A stretch of DNA of 64,000 nucleotides from Sepioteuthis lessoniana (Eukaryota; Mollusca; Cephalopoda; Myopsida; Loliginidae), in NCBI GenBank assembly GCA_963585895.1, contig OY757939.1, positions 55,766,865 to 55,830,864 on the forward strand. Direction: 5' to 3'. The first letter of the stretch is position 1. Each line of letters begins with the position of its first letter. The notes under the pieces were generated by a model. The model was given only the letters and a program-made list of their open reading frames with translations, was not told where the DNA came from and made no database searches. Below, one piece after another: positions 10,248-21,814 of the stretch. Made by a program: the position numbers and the translations under genes.

Positions 10248-10782
10248 CAAGTCATTCAATAAATAAGGGAATTTTCTTATAAAAAAAAAAAAAAAAAAAA
10301 AAAAAGCAAAATAAATCCCCCCCCCATAAATGTTGTTTGGAATTGGCATAAATTATTCTGATCTGACAAAAATATTTTTTAAGGTTACTCAAGATAGAAT
10401 CAGTATAAATTATTCTAATTTGACAAAAAAAACTTTTTTTTTTGAGGTTACTCAAAATGCCAGCAAATTTTTGGTGGCTAAGAAGTGCAAATCGTGAAAT
10501 TACAGGTGTGATGTGCATCAAGAAGCATGTTTTAATCTATTAAAGGGGCTAAACATGAGTTTGTCTCTACAAACCAGAGTCAGAAAGACAGTCCATGGAA
10601 TGGAAACACAGACTCTCTGATAAAGAAAAAGTTCCAGGCCCAGCAGTCAGTAAAGAAGGTCACATTGACAGTGTTTTGGTATATGAAAGGACCCATCACT
10701 ATTGATTTCCTTGCAACTGTAAACTGGGTTTCCTTTGTCAATTTCTTAATCAAAATTCACCTTGTTTATTGAATGACCCTTG
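10248..10782 (+). mobile_element. Non-autonomous mariner derivative with TCATTCAATAAATAAGG ends
   Basis: Inverted ends CAAGTCATTCAATAAATAAGG at the left and CCTTGTTTATTGAATGACCCTTG at the right, each flanked by TA (10246-10247 and 10783-10784). The interior on the plus strand has degraded mariner C-terminal coding text; the inverted end itself encodes the terminal LLNDP. Sister copies lie at 30365-30909 and 56333-58816. A poly(A) run at 10281-10305 has expanded inside it. Confidence 0.78.
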
Positions 10783-11763
10783 TATTATACACTGCTGTAT
10801 TTGGACTTGTAGAGAGAGTGACATCTGTTTATTGGGTGTGGTGCCATGGTGTGCGTGTATTTATAAGAATGCTGTTGCTAGTAAGCTGCCAAGTGCAGAT
10901 GCTGAAAAGCCAATGGAATGCTGGTTGAAAGCCAGAGTCTGATCTGCCTGGGCTGAGTCAACTAAGAGAGAGAGGGACAGAGAAAGAGAGAGGGGTCTGA
11001 TGTTTGGAGGTCTGAAACCCCTAATAACCCTGGTTTTAAGACATCACTGATGATGCAACCTGGCACATTCTTGACATGTATCCATCAAAAAGACGAATCT
11101 TCATTTTGGTTTTTATTGTAGTCACAATGTTTTAGGTGTTTTTGTGATAAAGAATTATTATTATACATTGATTTACTCTGACTACTGTCCTCATATTTAC
11201 TGCTGCAGTCAGAATTTTTTTAGTTGTTGCAACCTCCAGCCTTCTTTAGGTATCTGTAGTAGTTAGTAATCTTTTGAGAATGTCGAACTGAATACCTTTA
11301 TTTAATCTATGGGTATAGATTATTCTTGTTTCCATGTTTAGAGGATAACTCATATCAGTTAATTCTTTCTAGTTAATTACTTTTGTGATGTTGCTTGTCA
11401 GTACCTTTTACTGAACAATAATTTTTATGCATTGCATCAGTCAACCAAAAGATTGAACTCAAAACTACCAGTGAACTAGAAACACTTGAACTAACACTTT
11501 CCCACTAGTCTATTGTTTCATAGGGCAATCTGGTGGTATCAACTTAGAGCTTTAATCCTAATATCACTTGTTTCCTTCTAGAACTAAACTAGAGCATGTC
11601 TTTATATACTACTTTAGAGTAATCAAGTGGGAGGATATCTAAACCTCGAGTCTTATATCCTTTTTAAGTAAATGATATATATCAGCCCCTTGATTATTTA
11701 ATGCTGAATTTGGAATACATAATTTGGCTAGTTATATGGTTTCAAGGATGTCAATCTTAATAC
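10783..11763. other. Intron 4, part; nothing recognised
   Basis: Contains a purine-rich (GA) stretch at about 10966-10997. No gene, known repeat or structured RNA is recognised. Confidence 0.45.
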
Positions 11764-11970
11764 TGGTTTGGTTTCTTTTTTTAATGGCATATTAAACTTT
11801 GAGGGTTATTTAATGCCAAAACTATCCTTGAAGAATAGTGATATTAATTAACCCATAGCTGGAGGATAAGGGGGTTCATATCTTTAGTAAGGGTATTAGG
11901 CCAAAAGTGAATAGGGCAACTCGAGTTTGAAATTACTTACTATAATGTTGCAGTCAAAGCATTGTAACTT
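11764..11970 (-). mobile_element. SINE family A, old copy
   Basis: tGGTTTGGTTTCTTT tail on the left, then AATGGCATAT, ttatttaatgccaaa, taacccatagctgga and the degraded tRNA-like head on the right (TTGCAGTCAAAGC). Orientation minus. The head is too diverged for a working promoter. Confidence 0.65.
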
Positions 11971-12111
11971 AATATTGATAATCTATACACAATTATGATT
12001 TTTAGAAACTCGTTCCTATTTATTAACCATTTAAATGCACATGGTTGTAAAGTATCAAGAATTCTTATCAAATACTTATAATTCTTGAACAAACTTATCT
12101 GACCTACAGTA

Positions 12112-12292
12112 GGACCCTAACAGGAATTATTACACTGGGTCAGAGTAAACTTGTGAGTAGAGCAATGATGAGCCATTCCCTAGAGCCCCACTAGCAGAGG
12201 CAGTTTAGTGTCATACCCAGAACATCCCTATCTTTTCTTTTTTAAAGAGAGGATCTTGCCTGTCTGCAGGGGATACAGTCAGCTTATTCTAA
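12112..12292 (-). repeat. Family C repeat, head part
   Basis: Carries the GC-richer part of family C (gggtcagagtaaac, gagtcattcc-like and ctgtctgcaggggatacag). The hairpin end is worn away. Confidence 0.55.
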
Positions 12293-13332
12293 TGACAAGC
12301 TTTTTCTATAAAGAAACTGAAAATTTTAGACTACAGGTAAGAAGCATAATATTTAGAAGATTTTAACCCATAAATTAAACAGTACAGTAAATGACTATAC
12401 CATTTTGTCTTGCAATACTTCAGAATTTAAATGTCAAACCATAACTACAAAATTTATTTTAAACAAATTATGCTACAGAAAGTCAAATATAGTTTTAATT
12501 TTCTAAAAATAGGCTCTGTAAAAAGTTATTTGAATTTTTTGTTTGAGGATATTTTTTTTAGAGTTGTGTTAATGTTATTTGATATCAGCTATTACCAGCA
12601 ATCAATAAATAAATCAATGGATATATTTGAATTTCAGTAGATTTTTAAAAAATATTCAGAAAATTAAACATGTATTTACTTTTTTTTGTATCACCTAATA
12701 TATCTAAGTTTTTATGATTACTTCTATTTTATGAATTTTAATAATTTTAAAAATTATAATACAACACTTGCACACTGCAAATGGGGGTTAGCATGGGTTA
12801 ACAAGGTCAGTCCTGGTGGTTTAGAAAAGCATTGTACACTATGCGTAAGAGTAAAATTTGAAATGAAATCCTATGAAATGAGAAGAGTTAGAAAAATTAA
12901 ATGGAGATGTTTTGCATCAGAGTACAAATGTATTCATCATGAAAAAGAGATCCTCATTATAAGGGAGAGAAAAGTGTTTATTCCTTTTTCCATTTTAGAA
13001 TTCTACATTCTATGGATATTAATTTGGAAATGAAATTGACCAATATAGATAGTAAACCCCCCCCTCAAATGAGCTACATAAAAAATTATCTCCCTTATAA
13101 TGTAGTTTTAGAAATGGATCAATGTGTATTTCTCACTATATATTATCATGCATACATAAATACTCCAAATTGTTTAACTAGTTAAATTTTGATGGCCATT
13201 TTAGCGCACATACACACTATATAAACAGGTTTGATTAAAGAAAATCAAATTTTTTAATTTTTAAAAACTTTTCTTTCAAGTCCTTACGTTTTTTTAATGT
13301 TACATTCTTGAAATTGGTTAAGTTTCTCCAAA
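12293..13332. other. Intron 4, part; nothing recognised
   Basis: Open frames at 12431-12640 and 12686-13033 (+) have no recognisable similarity and lack splice context. I treat them as chance. Confidence 0.45.
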
Positions 13333-13395
13333 GGAGCTATTTGTGGTATACCAAGTACTTTCGGTTCTTATCAGAACCATTATGAAGGTAATGCA
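13333..13395 (-). repeat. Penelope-like element tail with conserved hairpin
   Basis: On the minus strand this reads GGTTC-TGATAA-GAACC followed by GAAAGTACTTGG and TATAC. The same layout occurs in the tails of Penelope-like fragments at 31040, 33670 and 60210. Only the tail survives here. Confidence 0.55.
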
Positions 13396-14069
13396 TATGT
13401 TTATGTCTAAATTAAGCTGTTTAGTCTTTAAACTAAATTATTATTTCACTTTTATCACTAAAGTGAGGCTTGTTTTTATCACCTAGTTGATGCTAAGCAG
13501 TAGTTGCAGTTTATTTTAAAATATTTCTATTACATGAAGTAGAATAAAAAAAATAAAAAAAATAAAATATATATATATATATATATATATAAAAGGAAAT
13601 ACGTTTTTAAAATTAATTTTCAAACACTAATTACATCACACAAATTTGAAACAATACTCCCAATAGAAATAGAATATTTGAAAAGTTCTTTTTTGGTTCA
13701 TTAAAAAATTCACACACCCTGATGGAGGTTTAATGTTTTCACATTTAAAAAGTGAAATGGTAAAAAAAATAAAGTCATCTCCTGAAGACCTGTTTTTTCA
13801 TATTGTACTTTTTTTTTTTTTGGTGAGAGGAATCAAAGATATTTTAAATGATACTTGTCTAAGGAGATCAATGCAAATATGCTGGTTAAAATTTTGTAAA
13901 GTAACTAAATTCTATTGCACACACACATGCACATTAAACCAATATTTCAGTGACCTTAACTTAAATCATTGTGTGCAACTAATTTGTCATCAAAGTTTTT
14001 CCCCACAATGAGGGAAATATTAAAATTTGTCTGTACATACATATTAAAGACGATTAAATCATTTATCTC

Positions 14070-14093
14070 TCACACACACACACACACACACAA
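14070..14093. repeat. (CA)n next to a splice donor
   Basis: Short CA run about 20 bp downstream (in gene direction) of the donor of CNC exon 4. Confidence 0.85.
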
Positions 14094-14114
14094 AAACAAA
14101 AAACAACTTAATAC

Positions 14115-14308
14115 CGGAATATTGTGAGTCAAAGGAATTGATGGCAATGTTTGGTTGTTACTTGTCGTGGGTTGAAGTGGTTGTTCAGTAGCTTTTATTT
14201 GGGATAAATTTCCATAATTGCAATGCTGCAATGGAGGTGGTTGCTGCTGCAGTAATGGTTGCTGTGTCTGCAATGGTGGTGGTGGTTGCTGTAGAGGGAT
14301 CCATTCAC
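14115..14308 (-). CDS. CNC bZIP factor (NRF1/CncC-like), exon 4 (ETGE second half, Gln/Pro-rich)
   Basis: Exon of 194 bp, residues 320-384. Acceptor AATTAAAG ends at 14309; donor GTATTA lies at 14109-14114. The first two bases complete Gly320 and the next codons give EWIPLQQ, finishing the ETGE degron begun in exon 3. That site binds the Keap1 Kelch domain in NRF2 and CncC. The remainder is a Gln/Pro-rich low-complexity activation-type segment with sequons NLS and NQT. The exon leaves in phase 0. It also appears as a partial open frame from 14273, which starts at an internal Met and misses ETGE. The donor is weak but the phase fits. Confidence 0.88.
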
Positions 14309-14329
14309 CTTTAATTCACAAAATATAAT

Positions 14330-14590
14330 AAAAGTTATAACACATTTAAAATATTACCAGTCCCATAATAGTTGGGACAATTAGTAAATGAAATTCATAT
14401 GCAAATGTAAACAATTATGGACAGAGGAAATAAAAGAATCAATAAGTATTCTTCAAACCCTTCATAAAACAATAAAACATTACCTTAGGAGCTTTAAGTA
14501 AAAAAAAAAAATACTCTTTGTTTCATTATAGTCGTTATATTTAGTGTATGAAACCTATGGGACAGAGATAATATTTTTTCCTGTGTATTT
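14330..14590. repeat. Hairpin repeat, partial copies
   Basis: Two pieces of the repeat best seen at 40190-40640 (gtcccataatagtt ... catatgcaaatgtaa ... ggacagagg). Arms are inverted relative to each other, so the transcript could fold back. Confidence 0.5.
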
Positions 14591-14886
14591 CTTAATTATC
14601 AACCTTAGAAATAATCAGTCTGATGATAGTCTTGGTTTATTTAATGGCATACCAACTTCTTATGGGTTATCTAATGCAGAAATTTGATTCATTTGAAAGT
14701 GTTTGATTATAATCATGACTGTATTTTCAATCTTCTATTGCAATCATTTTTTTTAAATTATATTTTTTTTTTATTTGTCTATAATAATCATTTGTTTGTA
14801 TGTATCAAGCATTTCTATCCAATCCATATAATATTAAAATAGACATCATTCATAGATGAGACCTTAACATGTATTACCACAGTAAT

Positions 14887-15080
14887 TTGGTTTGGTTTCT
14901 TTGTTTAAGGGCAACCAACCTTTGTCATTTATTTAAATGCCAAAGCCATCCTTGTAGAAAAATAGCTGTGATACTATTTAAGCCATAGCTGGTGAAGGAT
15001 AAGAATGCAAGTGTGATTGAAGTTTGAACTAACTTATTTCAAGTTCACAGTTCAGCACTTTAGCTATATGCCAGAGACTT
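14887..15080 (-). mobile_element. SINE family A, degraded copy
   Basis: Tail tttGGTTTGGTTTCTTTG at the left, then the ccaaagccatccttgtagaa body and worn head. A family C fragment follows directly. Confidence 0.62.
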
Positions 15081-15205
15081 CTATACTACTCTGGGTCAAA
15101 GTGGGTTTAGGAGTTATAGCAACAAAAGAGTATTCCACATTCCCCAGGATTGGAACCTCAACACCAGATGCAATACAATGTCATACCCATTACAGGACTC
15201 CTGAT
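15081..15205 (-). repeat. Family C repeat, fragment
   Basis: Contains the ctctgggtcaaagtggg, agtattccacattcccca and gtcatacccat segments of family C only. Confidence 0.55.
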
Positions 15206-15223
15206 AATCGACAAATTTAGTAG

Positions 15224-15292
<69 letters not shown>
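15224..15292. repeat. (TA)n microsatellite
   Basis: About 68 bp of almost pure TA. Confidence 0.95.
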
Positions 15293-15295
<3 letters not shown>

Positions 15296-15460
15296 AAAAT
15301 AAATGTAACAACTATTATGGGACAGAAGTAATATTTTCTATTATGATTGAATAAAAGGCTTGAGGTATTAGAGTAAAAAGAACACTACTTCTGTTGCGTA
15401 ATAGTTGCTATATTTAACATATGAAATTTATTTGCAAATGTAACAACTATTATAAGACAG
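15296..15460. repeat. Hairpin repeat copy
   Basis: aatgtaacaactattatgggacagaag followed by a second, inverted half (gttgcgtaatagttgctatatttaacatatgaaatttatttgcaaatg). Same family as 40190-40640. Confidence 0.55.
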
Positions 15461-16179
15461 AGGTAGTCTAATCTTTTTATTTATTTAAGTACAGATTTTT
15501 ATGTACATGTGGATCGTTTATTTATACCTGGTTTACACACGAAGGTGAAGTGATTATGGACACAAGGCTTACTTTTTAATTTGAAATAAAATATTTGAGT
15601 AATAGTTTCTTTTATATTATGTACCTATAGTTGAAGTAGGTCACTTGACCAACTATATTTTTGGTTTTAATTTTACACAGTCAACATGTTACCAAATTGA
15701 GTGAAAGTAATGAAATGAAAAATATAAAAATAATCAATTTATAATCTTAAAGAATTTAAGAAAAAAGTTTATATTAATAAGATGACAGTCTTAGAAGTTT
15801 TAATCTTAAACTTCACTTATCAATGTGTTGATATAGATTTTAACGAAGTTTACCAATGACAAGCAGAAATTAAGGCTTTTGTGAAATTTGTATAATCTAA
15901 CAGATAAAAAAAATGAGTTAGATAAGGGACTTACAGTATATGCTAAATAAGAAGCTTCATGTAAGTATATAAAAGGTTAAATATTATTGTATGTACAAGT
16001 GTATTCATCTTATCTTTCCTTCCATTGTATTCAGTCTTAGTATATTGGATATACTACTGTTGATAGTGGTCTTTGGTGAGTGGGGACTCAACTAAATATC
16101 TTCACTATCTTGAAGTGTTCCAGTAAGCTTATATATATCCTGACTACATTCCAAATGTAGAATGTCTACAAGCCCAAAA

Positions 16180-16435
16180 CCAGATTTAAAGTAGATTATT
16201 GATGTGGTAGGAAGTGGACTCTGCTATCTGACTTCTGCAAGAGTCTGTTTACATTTCACACTGTGCTAAAACCTCTGGGAAAGGTATGAATCTATTTTTT
16301 CAACCATGAGTAAATAGTAGGGCAGATTGGGTTCTTCAGCCTTGGTATGACAACCTGTTGAGGAGAAAGAAAACAATTCAAACCAGACCCAGAGGTCCAC
16401 AGTACATGAATAGTGGCCACACAACCAAACCAGGT
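16180..16435 (+). mobile_element. SINE family B, diverged copy
   Basis: Body matches B: GTTTACATTTCACA, gggaaaggtatgaatc, atgagtaaatagtagggcag, ggttcttcagccttgg, gaggagaaagaaaac. The tRNA-like head is poorly kept. Confidence 0.6.
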
Positions 16436-17082
16436 TACAGGATAAGTCTTTTTAGTGATATAATAATCAGAAAGTAAAATTTGTTCAGTTAAAATCTAAT
16501 TTGTGAAAGCATTTAAATATCTTTCATTGGGAATAAAGAGTTAATCATGCAATTCATAGAACTTATACAGGGTTATCTTGATGCAGAGTTTCCTACATTT
16601 TTCAGGTATTTAGTAGTTAGATAAAATAAAAAGCACCACAAAATTTTAGTTTGTCAAACATAGGATTGTAAGTCATAGATTGTAAGTTTATCACAAGTCT
16701 GCAACTGGATTATAAAAGGAACTTGGAGCAGATAATCTCCACCCACTTTTAACCGTTTTTTTCATCAAGTGATGAGTCTGTATAATAGGAGATAGTCTTT
16801 TTGATATTGTAAACAACAAAATTTGACATGTCTAGTTAAATATTTTTAATATTAACTATAGTTAACCTGATTGTTGTTTCTTACAATAATGAAATTTTTA
16901 TTGATTAAAAATTTTTTTTTTAATAAGTTATTCAAATTTAATCAATATTATATTCTTGATCTGTTTGCCTATTGTATTAAGCAACTAATATTAAATTCCA
17001 TGAGCACTTTGGAATCAACACATAAAAAGTAATGGCAAATAGAACTTGTGGAAAAAAGTACCAAGGCAAATGAAACCAATCT

Positions 17083-17295
17083 GTTGGTTTAGTTATTTTG
17101 GTTAATGGCATATCAAACTTTGTGGGTTATTTATGTCAAAGCCATCCTTGAAGAACAGTAGTGGTACTATTTAACATACAGCTAGAGGGCATAACTGGTT
17201 TCATACCTTTCCTAAGTTTGAAAGAGAAGGCAATAATGCAACTGTAGTTAGAACTCGCTTACCAGTCCAGCACCAATACATCATAGGGACTTCTA
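17083..17295 (-). mobile_element. SINE family A copy
   Basis: tggcatatcaaactttgtgggttattta, gccatccttgaagaacagtagtggtactatttaac and a degraded head with ccagcaccaat. The tail is gttggtttagtta. Confidence 0.65.
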
Positions 17296-17342
17296 AGAAG
17301 GGCAAGCGGGATAAATAGACCAATGGGAAAGAAAATACAAAT

Positions 17343-17875
17343 GGTTTGGTTTCTTTGTTTAATCATATTTACCCAACCCCTCCGTTCGGGCAGGATGTGA
17401 CACAAGGTTAATTTTTAAGCGAAGTTTAACAGGTTTGAATTCAGAGTTTTCCTTCTCCTAGACTAGTTGCCTCATCAAGGCTGAAGAACCTAGTCTGCCC
17501 TACTATTTACCCATAGCTGGAGGGAGAATAATTGGATTCATACCTTTCCCAAGGGTATTAGTGCTATGTGAAATGCAATTAGTCTTGGCCAGGATTTGAA
17601 CTTGTGTCGCTGTGTCCATTTCCTACGACGATAACCATTACACCACGGTTTCTTTGTTTAATGGTATATTAATCGTTATGAGTTATCTAATGCCAAAGCC
17701 ATCCTTGTAGAAGAATAGTAATAGTGCTATTTAACATATAGCTAGGAAGATAAAGGGGCTCATACCTTTCCTGAAGGTATTAATCAGTAAGTGAATGCAA
17801 CAGTGCTACTGGAGTTTGAACTTGCTTACTATGATGTTAAAATCTAGTATGTTAGCCATTATGCCACAGGGACAC
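17343..17875 (-). mobile_element. SINE family A interrupted by SINE family B
   Basis: The A copy's tail end (17343-17363) and its body (17663-17875) are separated by a B element. The 16-bp sequence GGTTTCTTTGTTTAAT occurs on both sides of the insert (17348-17363 and 17647-17662), a clean target-site duplication made from the A tail. A is therefore older than the B insertion here. Confidence 0.85.
17364..17646 (-). mobile_element. SINE family B, full length, nested
   Basis: A 283-bp B element in minus orientation, bounded by the 16-bp duplication described for the host A copy. On its own strand the tRNA-like head has a box-A-like GGTGTAATGGTTATCG and a box-B-like GGATTTGAACTTG complement. The 3' end is the CCGAACGGAGGGGTTGGGTAA tail shared with 34984. 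Confidence 0.85.
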
Positions 17876-17966
17876 CACTTCAAGACAAATGGAACCAATA
17901 GGAAAGGTGAAGCAAATAATTGATTTCAGGTGAAATAACTTAATTCCTTTCAATTGTTTTACTCAC

Positions 17967-18066
17967 CTGTTTCAGTGTCCCTTGTATAATTTTCCATCAA
18001 CCATTGTTGCTCAAGTTGGTGTTGGTCTTCTTGCAATTTTAACTGATGACGTTCCAGCTGCTTGTG
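17967..18066 (-). CDS. CNC bZIP factor (NRF1/CncC-like), exon 3 (ETGE first half)
   Basis: Exon of 100 bp, residues 287-319 plus one base. Acceptor TACTTTCAG ends at 18067; donor GTGAGT lies at 17961-17966, a strong consensus. It encodes a Lys/Glu/Gln-rich helical stretch (HKQLERHQLKLQEDQHQLEQ) that fits the Neh2 helix between the two Keap1 contacts, then ENYTRDTETG. The Gly codon is completed by exon 4, giving TETGEW. An intron inside the ETGE motif is unusual and confirms the frame on both sides. Confidence 0.9.
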
Positions 18067-18426
18067 CTGAAAGTAATGAAAATAAAATTAGACATCAACA
18101 ATAATGAAGTCAATCTACAAAATTTAAAAATGCTCAAGTTTATGCTTCGTAATAAGATGTTCTATAAGAGCAAAACAAAAACAGCTATCATTACAGGAAG
18201 GCAAGAGAGAAATTTATTGCTTGCAATGCACACACATCTCTCACTATGTGTGTGTGTGTGTGCATGCATGTGTACATACACTATATATGTCCCTTAAAGA
18301 AGAAAAAATGATATGCAAATAAAGATTTCAATGTTAAACTGCTTTTCCTTAATAATAAAGTTTTAAATGTTTATTACTTATGTCATATAGTGTAATTGTA
18401 TCAGGAGTATATAAAAATGAATTCTC

Positions 18427-18430
<4 letters not shown>

Positions 18431-18458
<28 letters not shown>
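18431..18458. repeat. Poly(A) tract
   Basis: About 28 adenines; no element boundary recognised. Confidence 0.85.
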
Positions 18459-18462
<4 letters not shown>

Positions 18463-18559
18463 TTAAGTTATGAATATATTTATCTTATTATAATTCATTT
18501 TTCACATATTGAAGATTTATAATTTAAGATTAATATCAACTTTAAATCATACATAATGT

Positions 18560-18775
18560 AGTGCTTATCTAGTGAGAATTTTTAATTGGCATATTGACAG
18601 CTTGAACACAACTTGATTTCAACTGAGTAATGAGGAATTTGGTTGTTATGGTAAAAGGCAGTACTTGATACTGGGCATGCTTCATTACCATAACAAAATT
18701 TGTGAGACCATATTGCTTATACATTGCAAAAAGTTCCATTTTCAGCTCATTTCTATTGACTTGTATAAAGCTCAC
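18560..18775 (-). repeat. Unnamed repeat shared with 21935-22060
   Basis: Both copies share ttactttgat-like text, GGCATGCTTCATTACCATA / ACATGCTTTATTACCATA and a ttgcaaaaagttc end. Not classified; neighbouring mariner remains suggest it may be part of such an element. Confidence 0.4.
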
Positions 18776-19099
18776 CTACCCTGGCTTCTACATTGTTCTA
18801 TCAACTCATGATATTTAGTGAGCTTTCTCCAGATGTTCTCATTCAAGGCACAGTTAATTCCAATATGATTATGTCAAGTGTTTAATTTTAACACCTACTT
18901 GAAATCATCAATAATATAAACGATTATAAATACAATTTAATTTAAAACCTGGTAGTACTAACCCATATTACATTCAGGTTGTAAGATGGTCAATGATTTT
19001 TATGAAATATTTTAAAATCATTCATTTATTTATGCCTAACATTCATGTAACTTTCAATGATCATGATGTGAGTGCTCGTTTGACCATTTGGTGAGCATT

Positions 19100-19450
19100 C
19101 AAAACTTCTCAGAAGTTCCAACTATGCTCATGGCTAAATAGAAATCCAAATACTTAGCACAAGGACAACTGGCCTATCAACAAACTGTCAATGAAATTAT
19201 TTGGATGTGCTGAAAGGGTTACAAAAAATCTTTTCTTTTTCAAAGGAAAAGGCCCAAACTCTAGCCTGGTAAGTGAATTCTCCACAGTGACAATGCCTCT
19301 GCACATGTGTAAGGAGTTCCTGGCTAAGAATTCAATGCAAAATGGCTCATCCCTTTATTCATGCTCGTGATTTTTGGCTATTTCCAAAATTGAATAACAC
19401 ACTGAAAGGACAAAAATTTGCTGAAGTGAAGAAAATTTATTTGTACGTAT
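19100..19450 (+). pseudogene. Mariner transposase remnant (catalytic core part)
   Basis: On the plus strand LHSDNASAHMCKEF is readable near 19280-19320, matching the second catalytic-Asp block (HDNAPAHT-type) of mariner transposases. About 60 bp on, DFWLFPKLNNTLKGQKFAEV appears in another frame, the block after the third Asp. A frameshift separates them and the SPDL text is damaged. Confidence 0.7.
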
Positions 19451-19678
19451 GAGATTGAGCTTGCAACTGTACTTTGCAGTCATTCTAAAACATTAACTAG
19501 AAATTGCCTGGGTTGTATGCCAAAAAGAAACAATGAGAATATAAATAAAAGAGACAACCTTTTACAGTAAGAAGGACAGTTAGATATAGACAAAGGGTGA
19601 GAGCTCTTACCAAAAAAACAGCCTGAATGGGATATCCAAATATAGTTCCAAAACTTTTCAGACATGACTAACTATTCC

Positions 19679-19681
<3 letters not shown>

Positions 19682-19719
<38 letters not shown>
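19682..19719. repeat. (TA)n microsatellite
   Basis: About 38 bp of TA. Confidence 0.95.
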
Positions 19720-19721
<2 letters not shown>

Positions 19722-20695
19722 ATGGGGGAGCCACATCATTGTTTACCCACTCTCTTAGCAATCATAAAAAGAGGCAGATGGCTTTCTCCTGCCTAATCAG
19801 GTGTAGAGATGCAAAGAGGAAATCCATTTAATCTCAACAGTCAACTAGCCAAAAAAGAGGCCTTTAAAAAATTTAGCTTACTGCTACCCTACCTCCAAGT
19901 CTGGAAAATAATAAAAATATCTATTTGAAATATTGATTTTTAGGAATTTTGTAGGGTACACAAGATCCCTTAATGAAATTGCAGCTGTTTTCTGTATACC
20001 ACAGCATAGTAAGCAGTAATAGATAAAAGAATCAAATAATAAAACATTCAAATATAAATGAATGTTCTAAACTTTAATAAAAATGACTATATCCTTTATT
20101 CTTAATATTAGTTATTGTACAACCCATATGTAATATAAGTATTGCTAATTATATTAATAATGACATTATATACAGTTTTTAACAAACTACCTATATTTTG
20201 TCTTCATTCACAAAATCCTATTTTTAGAAATTATATACAGAAAATTGGATACCATAGAGAGTAAAGAGGGCATTAACCCATTTTAAATAAATGATAAAAA
20301 CAAAACCATCATTCAAATATGAATAATTCTAAACTTTAATAAAAGCAAATCTATGTTCTTTATTTTTGATAATGATCATCTTACAATCCATATGTAATAT
20401 GGGTAAGTACAGCTCATAATAATAACATTATTTACATCACAAATCACCAATTATTTTTTTCATATACACAAATTTTTAAAAAAGAAATTATATACAGAAA
20501 TTAAGAAATTAATATTGAGAAAGTATTGGAAATGAATAGAACAATATGTTTTTGATATTTTAGGAGTACAATGTAATTATAAAATTACTTAAATATTTCT
20601 CATTTTTTGATAGCATTGGAAAACTAGTTTAATTTTTATTTCAGTATGGATGCATGTTAAAAAAAACTTTTTGAAAAATAACGGAAGCCACTTAC
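19720..20695. other. Intron 2, part; weak internal repetition only
   Basis: Two diverged blocks (about 20040-20270 and 20300-20520) share atgaatgttctaaactttaataaaa, a ctttatt.tt.ata..a.t and cccatatgtaatat order, suggesting an old duplication. Nothing else is seen. Confidence 0.45.
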
Positions 20696-20827
20696 TTTTT
20701 CCCGCTCTTTTTGAAGTGATTGTTCTTGTTCTCGCTCAAGTTCTCTTCTAAGATTAGGATCATAAACTTCTCTCTGAACACCCAAATCAATGTCTTGTCG
20801 ATACAAAACATCAATCAAGTCAAGATC
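20696..20827 (-). CDS. CNC bZIP factor (NRF1/CncC-like), exon 2 (DLG motif)
   Basis: Exon of 132 bp (44 codons, phase 0 both ends), residues 243-286. Acceptor TTTTACCAG, donor GTAAGT. It encodes [20 protein letters not shown], nearly identical to the Neh2/Neh2L start of vertebrate NRF2 and NRF1. The DLG at 256-258 is the low-affinity Keap1-binding site; the following basic/acidic helix continues in exon 3. DLG and ETGE lie about 60 residues apart, near the NRF2 spacing. This is the strongest single piece of evidence for the gene's identity. The hinge-and-latch type of regulation by Keap1 is inferred from the family. Confidence 0.95.
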
Positions 20828-21595
20828 CTGGTAAAAGAAAAATCAAACATTCAATTAAGAATCGAATGAAAAATTAGAAATAAAAATCAGTCTTTGGGCA
20901 TCATATTGTGATTAAAACATTTTTCATTACACATATCTACATATTTATGCTAAATTCTCACTATGTTTGTAACCATAATATATATGTATATATAAATTTT
21001 TTTTTAAGTAATCGTTAACAATATACTTAAGAGTTCAATATCCTGAGGACAGAGCTAAATAATTATCAAAAACAAGTTAAAAATTACTAAGTTTCAAGCA
21101 AATATTCTTACAATCATCATATTTGAGATACCTGTGTTTGCACTGAATGTCAATATAAAATGGAGATAACTGTGAAATAGATGTATCAATATCATCATAG
21201 ACAGCTGTTACAACATGAACCTAATGGGTTGTCAAGTTGTCTAATTAAAAATAAATTTATATTATCTGATAAAAATGGATCCAACAAGACAATATTGGAA
21301 TTGAAGTTACTTGTGTAACTTTGCTGGTATATACACATATAAATCCTTAAAGAATCTATTGATAACATTTTTTTTTTCAGAAAACACTAATTATAAAGAT
21401 TATATTCATGAAATAAATCTCACACACTCACAAGAATGATCTTACAATACAAATAAAAAGAATACAATGGACAATATATAGTTACTGATAAGTTATAAGA
21501 GGGTACTGAAAAGTTATCAGTCTAACCAAGAAAGGAATGACAGAAACATGAAACATGTACACTATTCCACACATTCATTCTGATTTTGGTTTCTT

Positions 21596-21814
21596 TGTTT
21601 GATGATGTTAACTTTTGTGGATTATTTAAAGCCAAAACCATCCTTGTAGAAGAACAGTAGTGATATTATTTAACCTAAAACTGAGGGGATAAGGAGGTTC
21701 ATACTTTTCCCCAAGGGTATTAGTCCGAGAGGGAACATAATAGAGCTATTGGAGTTTGAATTTGCTTACTGTGAGGCTGCAATCTTAGCACTTCAGCCAT
21801 TAAACCATACGGAC
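21596..21814 (-). mobile_element. SINE family A copy
   Basis: Tail ttttggtttctttgttt, body aaaaccatccttgtagaagaacagtagtga, then ggtattagtccgag and a head with gcacttcagccattaaaccata. Moderately diverged. Confidence 0.68.

Noticed and set aside
12686..13033. 115-codon plus-strand frame
   Set aside because: No recognisable similarity, no splice context, AT-rich codon text; likely chance.
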